Assembly (NCBI GenBank): GCA_964460665.1
Contig: CAYWSL010000008.1
Span: forward strand, 6,236 to 70,235
Source of the DNA: K23-9 sp964460665
Lineage (GTDB): Bacteria > Planctomycetota > Planctomycetia > Pirellulales > Pirellulaceae
DNA length: 64,000 bases
Direction: 5' to 3'
Shown here: one piece after another, positions 1-9,920 of the stretch
How the letters are laid out: each line of letters begins with the position of its first letter
Numbering within the stretch: position 1 is the stretch's first letter
Translations under genes and position numbers: made by a program
The notes under the pieces: model-generated
What the model saw: the letters and a program-made list of their open reading frames with translations, nothing else
What the model was told of the DNA's origin: nothing
The model's database searches: none

Positions 1-613
1 TCAGTGAAATTAGGTTGTCAATTCCCAGTTCGCGGTGAATCGCTTCGTTGAATCGTCGAACGCCTTCGGTGGCGACTAGCTTGCCTGATGGGTGTGGGTT
101 GACGACGACGGCGTTGCCACCGGCGATCATGCTGACAGCGTTGCCGGTGATGGTTGGCAGGCTGTGAGTCACTGGCGTGATGGCACCGATAACACCGAAC
201 GGTGCACGTTCGATGACAGCCAGCCCGTTGTCGCCGCTGAAGCACTTGGTTTCCAAGAACTCGGTACCTGGCGAAAGCATGCCCAGCGTTTTCAGCTTTT
301 CGATTTTGTGTTCTGGTCGACCAATCTTGGTCTCGTTCATTTCCATCAAGCCCAGTTCTTCGCAATTCTCAATCGAAATACGACGAATGATGTCGATGAC
401 CTTCTTGCGGTCTTCCATTGATCGTTCACGCAACTGCTCGAAAGCAGCACGCGCAGCGGTCACAGCCGAGTCCGCGTCGTAGAAAATCCCGTGGCGTCCG
501 CCGACGGGCGAACCCATTGGGCGACCGGTTTGGCTGGGGCCAGGTGGCATCGGACCGACTTCGTTCAGGACCTGAGCGACCACGTTGCGGATAAGGTTTT
601 CGTCGAATGGCAT
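1..613 (-). CDS. BMC-associated CoA-acylating aldehyde dehydrogenase, truncated by window edge
   Basis: The frame is open from an ATG at 613 to the window edge, so only the first 204 residues are present. It resembles the PduP/EutE family, which oxidises an aldehyde such as propanal or lactaldehyde to acyl-CoA inside a microcompartment. Residues 1-19 (MPFDENLIRNVVAQVLNEV) look like an amphipathic helix, followed by a Gly/Pro-rich linker to about residue 40, the layout of an encapsulation peptide. The Rossmann-type segment with RAPFGVIGAITPVTHSLPT follows. It is the seventh consecutive minus-strand gene of the BMC locus, 94 bp after the EutN gene. The catalytic cysteine would lie outside the window. 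No clear Shine-Dalgarno sequence is seen. Confidence 0.88.
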   Translation of the reverse strand, partial: MPFDENLIRNVVAQVLNEVGPMPPGPSQTGRPMGSPVGGRHGIFYDADSAVTAARAAFEQLRERSMEDRKKVIDIIRRISIENCEELGLMEMNETKIGRPEHKIEKLKTLGMLSPGTEFLETKCFSGDNGLAVIERAPFGVIGAITPVTHSLPTITGNAVSMIAGGNAVVVNPHPSGKLVATEGVRRFNEAIHRELGIDNLISL

Positions 614-707
614 GGTGGATGTCTTGCGTTTGATGTGTCGTTAAGTTTCTTGTTGTCGGCGGCACTAGGCTTCATCAGCCGACAAGAACAATCGTTTTGG
701 CAGCTGT

Positions 708-1019
708 CTATTCCGTTCGGTCGTAAACGCTGGCCTTGTCGATGTGGACGGAATCGACGATGCCAGTGATAACGGCGTCGATCGGCAAGTCCTTGGTTTC
801 CGGCGTCAGCCGAGCGCTACTTCCTTGCACGATTAGCACAAAGTCACCTTCGCCAGCACCCAACGTGTCGACTGCGATGAACGTCCGTCCGGTTGTCGTC
901 AGCGACTTGCGTTTCTTGGCTTCCAGACGGTAGGGTTCGACGACCAGCAATTTGTGTCCGGTCATCGAATCCACCTTTTGGGTGCTGACGACCGATCCTG
1001 TCACGAGGGCAATGAACAT
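708..1019 (-). CDS. BMC-P shell pentamer protein (EutN/CcmL family)
   Basis: This 103-residue protein matches the EutN/CcmL (Pfam03319) family, whose pentamers cap the vertices of microcompartment shells. It starts MFIALVTGSVVSTQK, contains the conserved LLVVEPY segment near residue 26, the VDTLGAGEGDFVL segment near residue 51 and ends with a VDSVHID strand. Length is typical for the family (about 90-105). It starts 15 bp after the acetate kinase stop, so the two are almost certainly co-transcribed. Planctomycete BMC loci normally carry several such pentamer genes; only this one is inside the window. Confidence 0.93.
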   Translation of the reverse strand: MFIALVTGSVVSTQKVDSMTGHKLLVVEPYRLEAKKRKSLTTTGRTFIAVDTLGAGEGDFVLIVQGSSARLTPETKDLPIDAVITGIVDSVHIDKASVYDRTE

Positions 1020-1034
1020 GGTTACTTCCTTTAC

Positions 1035-2294
<1,260 letters not shown>

Positions 2295-2332
2295 GTCGTC
2301 AGCGATTGCTTGCTGCGGCTTGGCCTTCCCAC

Positions 2333-2602
2333 TTAGTCCAAAAAAGCTTCTGACAGACCTTCGGAAGGACGTGGGATAATGTGGCTGCTAACCAATTCAC
2401 CAACTTGAGCGGCAGCGGAAGCACCAGCTTCGACGGCGGCGCGAACGCTACCGACATCGCCACTGACAACAGTCGTGACCAAGCCACCACCGATGTCGAC
2501 TCGTTTAACAATTTCAACATTGGCAGCTTTGGCCATCGCGTCAGTCGCTTCGATCAACGACAAAAGGCCTTTGGTTTCAATCAAACCGATTGCATCATTC
2601 AT
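2333..2602 (-). CDS. BMC-H shell hexamer protein (second paralogue)
   Basis: A BMC-domain (Pfam00936) protein of 89 residues starting MNDAIGLIETKG. The hallmarks are the GLIETKGLLSLIEATDAM helix-strand start, the GGGLVTTVVSGDVGSVRAA core and the HIIPRPSE ending. These proteins tile the shell facets as hexamers. The open frame extends upstream to 2644, but the ATG at 2602 gives the usual domain start and length. It begins about 100 bp downstream of the other BMC-H gene and ends 38 bp before ackA. It is clearly divergent from its neighbour, so the shell probably mixes two hexamer types. Confidence 0.92.
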   Translation of the reverse strand: MNDAIGLIETKGLLSLIEATDAMAKAANVEIVKRVDIGGGLVTTVVSGDVGSVRAAVEAGASAAAQVGELVSSHIIPRPSEGLSEAFLD

Positions 2603-2705
2603 AGGAGTATCTTCTGTAGAAAAATTTTCATTTGGTTTAGTCAAGCGAACGAATGGAGATCGTTCACAAATTCAGTTTGCCAATCCGAGATCGGCCAAAA
2701 GCGAA

Positions 2706-2990
2706 CTACTCGCCAACTTTCAGGACTCGGCCCAAGTCGTCGTGTGGTCGTGGGATGATCTGAACGCTCAGAACTTCACCAACGCGACCTGCAGCAGCAG
2801 CACCGGCGTCCGTTGCAGCTCGTACAGCCGCGACGTCACCCGTTACGAATGCGCTGACCAGTCCACCACCAACTTTGTCCCAACCGAGGAACTGAACGTT
2901 GGCGGCCTTCATCATTGCGTCGGATGCTTCGATCAGAGCAACAAAGCCCTTGGTCTCAATCATGCCTAACGCTTCGCTAATCTTTGCCAT
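2706..2990 (-). CDS. BMC-H shell hexamer protein (first paralogue)
   Basis: This 94-residue BMC-domain protein starts MAKISEALGMIETKGFVALIE and keeps the whole single-domain pattern, including the GGGLVSAFVTGDVAAVRAA core and the IIPRPHDDL ending. It should form hexameric tiles of the microcompartment shell. It begins 58 bp after the PduL gene in the same orientation. Compared with the second paralogue it has a short C-terminal extension (GRVLKVGE) that could alter pore or edge contacts; that is inference. Confidence 0.94.
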   Translation of the reverse strand: MAKISEALGMIETKGFVALIEASDAMMKAANVQFLGWDKVGGGLVSAFVTGDVAAVRAATDAGAAAAGRVGEVLSVQIIPRPHDDLGRVLKVGE

Positions 2991-3048
2991 TTGTGTTTGC
3001 CTTTATCTAAGGAGTAGTAATGGTCGAAAGGAGAAAATGGTTTACGGT

Positions 3049-3777
3049 TTAGTGTTTGCAGGCGCAGTCGTCTTTTTTCAAAACAACTTCGGTTGCTGCG
3101 TCCAAGTTGCACGCGTTGCCCTCATCGGTGTCGATGTGAACTTCCAACTTGGCTGCTTCGTCGGCGCGAACCAGGACGTCTTCAAAGGTCACGCTGCAAT
3201 CGTTGCTGGTGATCTTCAAGTTCATCATGTCGCCGTTTTTGACGCCGTAGAAATCAGCGTCTGCAAAATTCATGTGTACGTGTCGTGCCGCGCGAATCAC
3301 GCCTTGGTCCAATTGAACCGTTCCAGCAGGGCCAACCAGAACGCAACCTGGCGTTCCGTCGATCTTGCCGCTGTGACGAACAGGAGCATCGATGCCTAGC
3401 GAGATGGAATCGGTCAGAGCCAATTCAACTTGGCTAGCACCACGAGTCGGTCCCAAAACGCGAACATTGGGCAGCATGCGGCGGCGCGGGCCGACGATCA
3501 TGACCGTTTGTTTGGCAGCGTAGAAACCGTCCTGATACAGATCCTTTTCGGGATTCAGAACGCTGCCGCGGCCGAATAGTGTTTCGACGTGTTCGTCAGT
3601 CAAGTGTACGTGGCGTGCCGAAATGCTGACACGAAGATTGGGTTTGCCGTTGACCCATCCCGGTGGGCTGTTGTGCCCCATGGCTGCGGCGATGCCGCTA
3701 GCAGACGGTGCCGTTCCGCCGTGAATGGCTTTGCGGACCAGTTGTTCGATTTGATTTCGATCGATTGTTTGATTCAT
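3049..3777 (-). CDS. pduL: PduL-type phosphotransacylase (phosphate propanoyltransferase)
   Basis: A 242-residue PduL-family enzyme that converts acyl-CoA to acyl phosphate and so recycles CoA inside the microcompartment. Visible marks are VSISARHVHLTDEH near residue 48 with the metal-binding His pair, and the second repeat RAARHVHMNF near residue 165, where family zinc ligands lie. Residues 1-20 (MNQTIDRNQIEQLVRKAIHG) form a probable amphipathic encapsulation helix followed by a flexible linker, as in other BMC-targeted PduL proteins. It sits between the regulator gene and the first shell gene. Confidence 0.93.
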   Translation of the reverse strand: MNQTIDRNQIEQLVRKAIHGGTAPSASGIAAAMGHNSPPGWVNGKPNLRVSISARHVHLTDEHVETLFGRGSVLNPEKDLYQDGFYAAKQTVMIVGPRRRMLPNVRVLGPTRGASQVELALTDSISLGIDAPVRHSGKIDGTPGCVLVGPAGTVQLDQGVIRAARHVHMNFADADFYGVKNGDMMNLKITSNDCSVTFEDVLVRADEAAKLEVHIDTDEGNACNLDAATEVVLKKDDCACKH

Positions 3778-3830
3778 CGTTGCTTATCGTTGTCGGTTTG
3801 AAGGCAGCCAAGCGGGCTGTGTCCAACTTG

Positions 3831-4802
3831 TTACTGTGTCTTGCCTGATTCAGCTTTTGAGGCCGCTGAATCTTGTGTCGCCGGTTGTGACGTTTCTGAC
3901 GATTCGAGCTGAGCTTGAGCGTCGCGGTGACTTTTCGCGACGTCGACTTGAGATCCGGAGCCTAACACTAGCCCCACGCCATGAGTTTCGAGGATTTCTT
4001 TCCAGTGAGAATCCACCGCAGAGTCGGTAACCACCGCGTGCACCTCCTCCAACCCGCACAACCTACTGAGACTCACGCGGCCGAACTTGCTGCTGTCCGC
4101 CACTACAATCGCTTGATCCGCTGCAGCCAGCATCGCCTTCTCACTTTCAACCAGCATCATGTCGCTGTTGAAGTAGCCGCGATCAGTGATTCCCGCTACC
4201 GACAAGAAGGCTTTGCTGACGTTGATCGTCCCGATCATCGCATCGGTCATTGGCCCGATCGCTACACCGCGTTGGCCTTGAACACAGCCACCGATCATCA
4301 CCAAAGCGGTGACGTCGCTGCTGCTTAGCAAGTGAGCAATCGGCAAGCTGTTCGTGACAACCTGCAAAGGGCGGCCAACCAAGTGCCGTGCCAGTTCATA
4401 AGTCGTGCTGCCACCATCCAAAAGGATCGTGTCATGGTCTTCGATCAGCTGGGCCGCAACCGCACCAATCGCAGCCTTCGCTGGCCATTGGTTGTCGCGA
4501 CGTGATTCAAAGATCCGCATCGTTGCTGGCTTGCCCGTCCAGAAGACGCCGCCGTGCGTTCGGCGTGCATCGCCCGTCTGTTCCAGTTGCTCCAGGTCGC
4601 GACGGATCGTCGATTCACTGACCTCTAGAGACTCCGCCAGTTCACCAAGCACCGCAAATCCGCGAGCCTGTACAAGCTCGCGGAGTCGATCGCGTCGTGA
4701 CTCGGTTGGCAATGGACTTCCCACCGGGATCTCTTCTGAAAGGAAACGAGAGGCAAAAATGGCATCTCCTGATAGTTTTCCGTCATCCGTGATAGAAAGC
4801 AA
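3831..4802 (-). CDS. DeoR-family transcriptional regulator of the BMC locus
   Basis: This 323-residue protein has a DeoR N-terminal winged helix (RRDRLRELVQARGFAVLGEL, then SESTIRRDLEQLE, about residues 37-75) and the DeoR sensor domain with ILLDGGSTTYELA and the VVADSSKFGR segment, which binds a sugar phosphate in the family. It is the first gene of the minus-strand BMC group, 53 bp before pduL, so it is the likely local regulator. The first 30 residues are not part of the domain; an in-frame GTG at 4724 preceded by an AGAAGAG stretch is a plausible alternative start. The C-terminal 30 residues are polar and low complexity. Confidence 0.9.
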   Translation of the reverse strand: MLSITDDGKLSGDAIFASRFLSEEIPVGSPLPTESRRDRLRELVQARGFAVLGELAESLEVSESTIRRDLEQLEQTGDARRTHGGVFWTGKPATMRIFESRRDNQWPAKAAIGAVAAQLIEDHDTILLDGGSTTYELARHLVGRPLQVVTNSLPIAHLLSSSDVTALVMIGGCVQGQRGVAIGPMTDAMIGTINVSKAFLSVAGITDRGYFNSDMMLVESEKAMLAAADQAIVVADSSKFGRVSLSRLCGLEEVHAVVTDSAVDSHWKEILETHGVGLVLGSGSQVDVAKSHRDAQAQLESSETSQPATQDSAASKAESGKTQ

Positions 4803-4831
4803 GCAGCTTTTCCATTTCGTGACAGAAAACA
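4788..4831. promoter_or_regulatory. Candidate DeoR operator: two direct repeats
   Basis: Two near-identical 14-bp boxes, CGTGATAGAAAGCA (4788-4801) and CGTGACAGAAAACA (4818-4831), are spaced 30 bp apart, close to three helical turns. They lie just at or upstream of the start of the DeoR-type regulator, with a related inverted TTTCTGACG at 4857-4865. Autoregulation through these boxes is inferred. Confidence 0.45.
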
Positions 4832-5014
4832 GGCATGTTTATTGCATTCAGCTCTCTTTCTGACGTTGCTGGGGGATCGTTCAAGCGTATTAAAATGGGG
4901 GGATTAAGCGGATTTGACGGCCTTCGAGCGGGAATTCCCTCCATCACACGACTTTTCTGCTTGGGCTAGAATTTCCAGCTTCTGTCCGAACATCCATGCC
5001 CACCGCGGCCGCCC

Positions 5015-6586
5015 ATGCCCTCTACTGCCTTTCCGCCCATGCTCGCTTTGCGATTCGTTTTTGCTGCTGTTTTCACGACCATCAGCACGGCTTGTTTTGC
5101 CGCCAACCCGAACATCATTTTCATCCTGGCAGACGACCAGGGATTCGGCGATGTGTCAGCGCTGAACGCAGAGTCAAAGATCCCGACGCCGAATATTGAC
5201 CGGATCGCTCACGAAGGCATGATCTTCGCGGATGGCCATTCGTCATCCGCAGTTTGTACGCCGACCAGATATTCGGTTTTGACTGGCCGCTACCACTGGC
5301 GAACGCATTTGCAAAAAGGCGTCTTGGGCGGCTTCTCCAAGCCATTGATTTCGAGTGGCCGTCTAACTGTCGCGTCGATGTTGAAGCAGCACGGCTATTC
5401 GACAGCCTGCATTGGCAAGTGGCACTTGGGCTGGGACTGGCCCATCAAAGGCGGTGGCACTGCCAATGATAAAGGCGATTTCTCTGGCAAGTTCAAGGGT
5501 GGTTGGGATGTCGACTACGCCGGCCAAATCAAGAACGGCCCCTGCGATCTTGGGTTCGATCGTTTCTTTGGAATCAGCGCATCGCTGGACATGCCGCCAT
5601 ACGTGTTCGTCAGCGACCGCACACCAACCGAAATCGCGACGGTTGAAAAAGCGTTCCATCGAAAGGGCCCAGCCGGAGCCAACTTTGAAGCCGTGGACGT
5701 GTTGCCACGGATCACCGAAGAAACCGTAAAGTTCATCAACGCGCGGGCCAAACAGGACAATCCGTTCTTTGTTTACTTTCCGCTTAACGCGCCGCACACA
5801 CCGATTGTGCCCGACGAAAACTGGAAGGGCAAAAGCGGTGTCAATCGATACGGCGACTTCACCATGCAAGTCGATTGGACGGTTGGTCAAGTTTTGAAGG
5901 CACTAGACGACAACGGAATCGCCGACAACACACTGGTTATCTTCACCACAGACAACGGCTGTTCGCCGCAAGCCAACTTCTCCGAACTGGAAGCGGCTGG
6001 CCATGATCACAACTACATCTACCGCGGCCACAAAGCCGACATCTTCGAAGGCGGACATCGTGTTCCCTTCGTCGCTCGCTGGCCCGCCAAAGTGAAGGCT
6101 GGATCGAAGACAGAGCAGTTGGTTGGCCAGATCGACTTGCTGGCGACGGCTGCAGAAATCGTCGGCGCCAATGTGGACGAAGGTGGCGAAGACAGTTTTT
6201 CATTCTTACCAGTCTTAACAGGAGCGGCGTCCGAGCCGATTCGCGATACGATCGTTTCGCAGTCAATCGGCGGGCAATTCGCGGTACGTGACGGTGATTG
6301 GAAACTTTGTTTGTGCCCTGGAAGTGGCGGCTGGAGCGCGCCGCGGCCTGGGCGCGTTGACATGTCCGCCATGCCGCCGATTCAGTTGTTCAATCTGGCC
6401 GACGACCCAGGCGAGACCAAGAACTTGCAAGCCGATCACCCTGATCGCGTCGCCAAGATGAAGGCGATACTTAGCAGGATCATCGACAACGGGCGTTCAA
6501 CGGACGGTCCAAAATTAGAAAACGATGTTCCCGTGGTGATGATCAAGCCGATCGCGAAAAAACGCGCTGCGCAGAAGAAAAAGTAG
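5015..6586 (+). CDS. Secreted Cys-type sulfatase
   Basis: A 523-residue sulfatase (alkaline-phosphatase superfamily) that should hydrolyse sulfate esters, probably from marine polysaccharides. It has a signal peptide (LALRFVFAAVFTTISTACFA; an internal ATG at 5039 starts right before it), the metal-binding NIIFILADDQG near residue 35, and the formylglycine motif C-T-P-T-R near residue 81, followed by the LTGRYHWRTH segment. The GKWHLG motif near 135 and TDNGC near 315 are intact. It is convergent with the PQQ-sulfatase fusion. No sulfatase-maturation enzyme gene is visible in the window. The substrate cannot be told from sequence. The C-terminus is Lys-rich. Confidence 0.92.
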   Translation: MPSTAFPPMLALRFVFAAVFTTISTACFAANPNIIFILADDQGFGDVSALNAESKIPTPNIDRIAHEGMIFADGHSSSAVCTPTRYSVLTGRYHWRTHLQKGVLGGFSKPLISSGRLTVASMLKQHGYSTACIGKWHLGWDWPIKGGGTANDKGDFSGKFKGGWDVDYAGQIKNGPCDLGFDRFFGISASLDMPPYVFVSDRTPTEIATVEKAFHRKGPAGANFEAVDVLPRITEETVKFINARAKQDNPFFVYFPLNAPHTPIVPDENWKGKSGVNRYGDFTMQVDWTVGQVLKALDDNGIADNTLVIFTTDNGCSPQANFSELEAAGHDHNYIYRGHKADIFEGGHRVPFVARWPAKVKAGSKTEQLVGQIDLLATAAEIVGANVDEGGEDSFSFLPVLTGAASEPIRDTIVSQSIGGQFAVRDGDWKLCLCPGSGGWSAPRPGRVDMSAMPPIQLFNLADDPGETKNLQADHPDRVAKMKAILSRIIDNGRSTDGPKLENDVPVVMIKPIAKKRAAQKKK

Positions 6587-6662
6587 AGGAAAACCGGCTG
6601 CGTAGCAGCTGGCGAATTCGACAGGTGCCTACGTGTCAGCGCTCGCTGCTCCTCGACAGCCT

Positions 6663-9600
6663 TTAGTCGATCACGACGGGACTTGGGGGCCAGTGTGGTG
6701 AGTGGATTTCGTAGATCTTGCCGTCTTGGCTTTCCACGACAAACGTGCCGCCCATTCGGGCGTTCATGGTGCTGGACTGACCGGGTTTGATCTTACGACC
6801 TCGGTTGCGACGGCCTTCCGGCGTGATCGGATAGACGGTGATTTCTGTATCCGCATCATTGCGAAATTCAAAACCAATTGGTAGCCGAACAGTTCCCGAA
6901 GGACTGGTGTGGATCGCTGGCAACATGTTTAGTTTCTTGGGCGGATGAGTCGACTTCAGCATGATGCTAAGCTCCTGCAAGACCTTCGGCGAAACTGTCT
7001 CGGCGATGCTGTTTTTCTCGGCGTGCCCAAGATGCGGCGGCGAATCGCCGCTGTGGCTGTACAGTTCTTGTGTCACCATTTCGCCGGTGCCAAAGTCACG
7101 CCATTCAACGTACCGGTATTTCTCTGTTCGCATCGCGTACCCCATGTACTCGTTGCCTTCCGATTTGCGGTAGTACTGACTGACGGCACCCTGGTGAATG
7201 CGAGCGGTTGCGTCGTGCAAAATAGGCACCAGACTTTTGCCTTCGACAAAGTCCGGAGCTTCGATGCCCGTCAACTCGCACAGCGTGGGGTAAATATCCA
7301 ACAACTCAACCACCGACTCGGAAACTTGGCCAGCTGTTTTCTTCATGCTGGGGGCCGAGATGATGAAGGGAACCCGAGCATCGATTTCGTAGTTCGTCAT
7401 CTTTCCCCAGCCGCGATATTCTCCCAGCTTGTAGCCGTGGTCGCTCCACAGTACGACGATTGTGTTTTCGACTAGGCCTTCTTCTTCCAGGGCGTCCAGC
7501 AAACGCCCGATCTGGGCGTCGACATAGCTGACGCAGGCTCGGTAGCCGTGAATCAATCGCCGCGAAGTTTCCGTGTCGACTTCGCGATCACTCCACGGCG
7601 CCGGCGTGCGCATCATGTCGACGTAGTGCGAAAATTCGCTATTGTTGTGCATCGCGTACTTCGGAGCACCGCGCGGCGTTGATTGATCGGTCAACACAGG
7701 CAGTTTGTCGGGATCGTGCATGTCCCAGTACTTCTTGGGCGCGACGAAGGCTAGGTGCGGGCGGATATAGCCCATCGCAAGAAAGAACGGCTGGTCGCCT
7801 TGACCAAGTCGCCGGAGGTCTTCGATGCACATGTCAGTCCGAGCCCCATCCAGCAGTTTGTTGTCTGGCAGATCGGGCGCTGCGGTGGCAGGCGGACGCA
7901 GGTTGTTTTTGCGCCAATCACGCTGTGGCAGCTTGGCCATTTCTTCGCGAATCAGGTCACGCGTCCCTTTGGGATAAGGGTAAGGCAATCCTGGCAGACT
8001 GCGAATCGGCTCGCTCCACGATTGTGGATCCGGTGTTGGGTTGTGATAGATCTTGCCGTGGCTGACGGCGGTATAGCCTGACTTGCGCAGCCATTGTGGA
8101 AGCGTCACAGCATCCGGTTTGGCTTCGCGGAAGTGAATCGGTAGTGTCCACACACCCAGCGTGTCAGGACGCAAGCCCGTCATCAGGCTCGCGCGAGATG
8201 GATTACAGACCGCCACCTGACAATACGCTCGATTGAACCGAGTACCGTTGGCGGCCAAGCGATCCATGTTGGGCGTGACCGCCAGTTCGTTTCCATAACA
8301 TCCCAGTGTTGGCCGAAGATCGTCGACTGCGATGAACAAGACATTCGGTTTCTTGCTATCGGATTTGGCGACCGTATCGGCTTGTTTGTCTTCGTTGGGG
8401 CCGATAGCGATCAGCGAACCGGTGGTGCGAAAGTAGATCACGCCTTCCGAAATCGCGGGTGTCGCCAAACACGGTTCGCCCAAGCGACTACGAGAAAGCA
8501 ATTCGAATTCTGGCTTTGCAGCGATCACAAACACCGTACCGTCTTCGGCTGCGCAGTAGACTTTGTTGTCCGCTGCGACCAATGAAGCGACCAAGTACGC
8601 GCCACCTGGCAGGCGTTTTTCGTACATCTTTTCGCCGGTTTCTGCGTGGAAGCAACGCATCACGCCGCGGGTTTCCGCCACATAGATGTAGTCGCCCACG
8701 ACAACAGGTGACGGCATGTACGCGCCGCCTTTGTCGACTCGCCAAATCAAGCCAGCCTCTGCGGGCGAGTCTGCATCGGACAAGTTACCTTTCGCGTCCG
8801 TGCGAACGGCAATCACTGGCGATTGGCCACCATGCGAACTGGTGATGTAGATCCGATCGTTGACGACAAATGGCGTGGGAACTGGGTTGTCACCGCCTCC
8901 TTCTAGACGCCAAGTTTCGTCGCCGGTTGCCAGGTCGTAGGCCACAATCCAAGGCCAACCGTTAACGACAATTTGTCCGCGTCCGCCGACCTCGTGAATC
9001 AACGGTGTACCCCAACTGCGTTCGCAATCGTCTTTGCGAGACTGTCGCCAGATTTCTTCGCCGTCCTCTAGTTTCAGCGCGGTGATGTACGGGTTCTCGG
9101 GGTCGTCGCAAACCAAAACGATGTGACGGTCGTGAATCGACGGCGAACTACCATAGCCCCAGCCGGTTCCGTACTTACTAATGTCGACGACGCCCAGATC
9201 CTTCTTCCATTTCAGGTTGCCATCCAAGTCGTAGCAGTACAGGCCTTCGGAGCCGAAGAAGGCAACGACGTTGTCACCATCGATCGCAACGGTGGAGTTG
9301 GCGTGCGAAGACTTGGAGTGCCGAGTCGCTTTGGGAATTCCCGTGTGAGCGGTCTGGCGCCATAGCTCTTTACCGGACATTTTGTCGTAGCAAAGTACGA
9401 TCCAGGCCTGTTCGTCATTGTCGTCTGCCGCATCAATGTTGCCGCCACGACCAACTTGCAGCGGAACGTCACCGCTTGCCGAAACCGCGGTAGCGATGAA
9501 CAGGCGGTCCCCGACGATCGTGGGACAAGAGTGCCCCAGTCCAGGAATGGATGATTTCCAAAGGACCGATGCGTCATCCGGGTTGGTCACGTCCCAGCCA

Positions 9601-9791
9601 TCGGCCGTCGCGAATCCGTTTGCCAAGCCGGTTGCACCGACGCCGCGAAACGCAGGCCAGTCCGTTTGGTTAAGCTGATCAGCCCACACGATTGAACCAG
9701 CTAGAAGCAGGCATGCGAAAGTAAACCATGTTGATGCGCACACAACCGTTTGGCGGAAGGGACTTGCCTGGTGAGGAGCCATCTGATTCAT
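6663..9791 (-). CDS. Secreted PQQ-like beta-propeller / sulfatase fusion with C-terminal VHL-beta-like domain
   Basis: This 1042-residue protein joins separate domains. After a signal peptide, residues about 45-465 form a PQQ-repeat beta-propeller, with blades such as DDNDEQAWIVLCYDKMSGKE and the DLATGDETWRLEG type. From about residue 483 an iduronate-2-sulfatase-like domain begins (PNVLFIAVDDLRPTLGCYG), with the formylglycine motif C-N-P-S-R near 527 and WSDHGYKLGEY near 785. The last 75 residues (IGFEFRNDADTEI ... IKPGQSSTMNARMGGTFVV) resemble the VHL beta domain; that last call is by eye. The propeller lacks an obvious alcohol-dehydrogenase partner and may bind carbohydrate or protein. It is convergent with the neighbouring sulfatase. 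Confidence 0.88.
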   Translation of the reverse strand: MNQMAPHQASPFRQTVVCASTWFTFACLLLAGSIVWADQLNQTDWPAFRGVGATGLANGFATADGWDVTNPDDASVLWKSSIPGLGHSCPTIVGDRLFIATAVSASGDVPLQVGRGGNIDAADDNDEQAWIVLCYDKMSGKELWRQTAHTGIPKATRHSKSSHANSTVAIDGDNVVAFFGSEGLYCYDLDGNLKWKKDLGVVDISKYGTGWGYGSSPSIHDRHIVLVCDDPENPYITALKLEDGEEIWRQSRKDDCERSWGTPLIHEVGGRGQIVVNGWPWIVAYDLATGDETWRLEGGGDNPVPTPFVVNDRIYITSSHGGQSPVIAVRTDAKGNLSDADSPAEAGLIWRVDKGGAYMPSPVVVGDYIYVAETRGVMRCFHAETGEKMYEKRLPGGAYLVASLVAADNKVYCAAEDGTVFVIAAKPEFELLSRSRLGEPCLATPAISEGVIYFRTTGSLIAIGPNEDKQADTVAKSDSKKPNVLFIAVDDLRPTLGCYGNELAVTPNMDRLAANGTRFNRAYCQVAVCNPSRASLMTGLRPDTLGVWTLPIHFREAKPDAVTLPQWLRKSGYTAVSHGKIYHNPTPDPQSWSEPIRSLPGLPYPYPKGTRDLIREEMAKLPQRDWRKNNLRPPATAAPDLPDNKLLDGARTDMCIEDLRRLGQGDQPFFLAMGYIRPHLAFVAPKKYWDMHDPDKLPVLTDQSTPRGAPKYAMHNNSEFSHYVDMMRTPAPWSDREVDTETSRRLIHGYRACVSYVDAQIGRLLDALEEEGLVENTIVVLWSDHGYKLGEYRGWGKMTNYEIDARVPFIISAPSMKKTAGQVSESVVELLDIYPTLCELTGIEAPDFVEGKSLVPILHDATARIHQGAVSQYYRKSEGNEYMGYAMRTEKYRYVEWRDFGTGEMVTQELYSHSGDSPPHLGHAEKNSIAETVSPKVLQELSIMLKSTHPPKKLNMLPAIHTSPSGTVRLPIGFEFRNDADTEITVYPITPEGRRNRGRKIKPGQSSTMNARMGGTFVVESQDGKIYEIHSPHWPPSPVVID

Positions 9792-9920
9792 GTTGTCTTC
9801 TTGGCGGATTGATCGGCAAACGCTGGTCGGATTGCATTGGGTTACCGACGATTCTAATCCGTTTCAAACCCATCGTGTTTTGGCGGCCGATCGGTCCGAG
9901 TCGTTTCATAGCGATCGAGC

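Noticed and set aside
92..482. Plus-strand frames over the aldehyde dehydrogenase
   Set aside because: They are antisense to a well-recognised enzyme and have no domain or normal composition.
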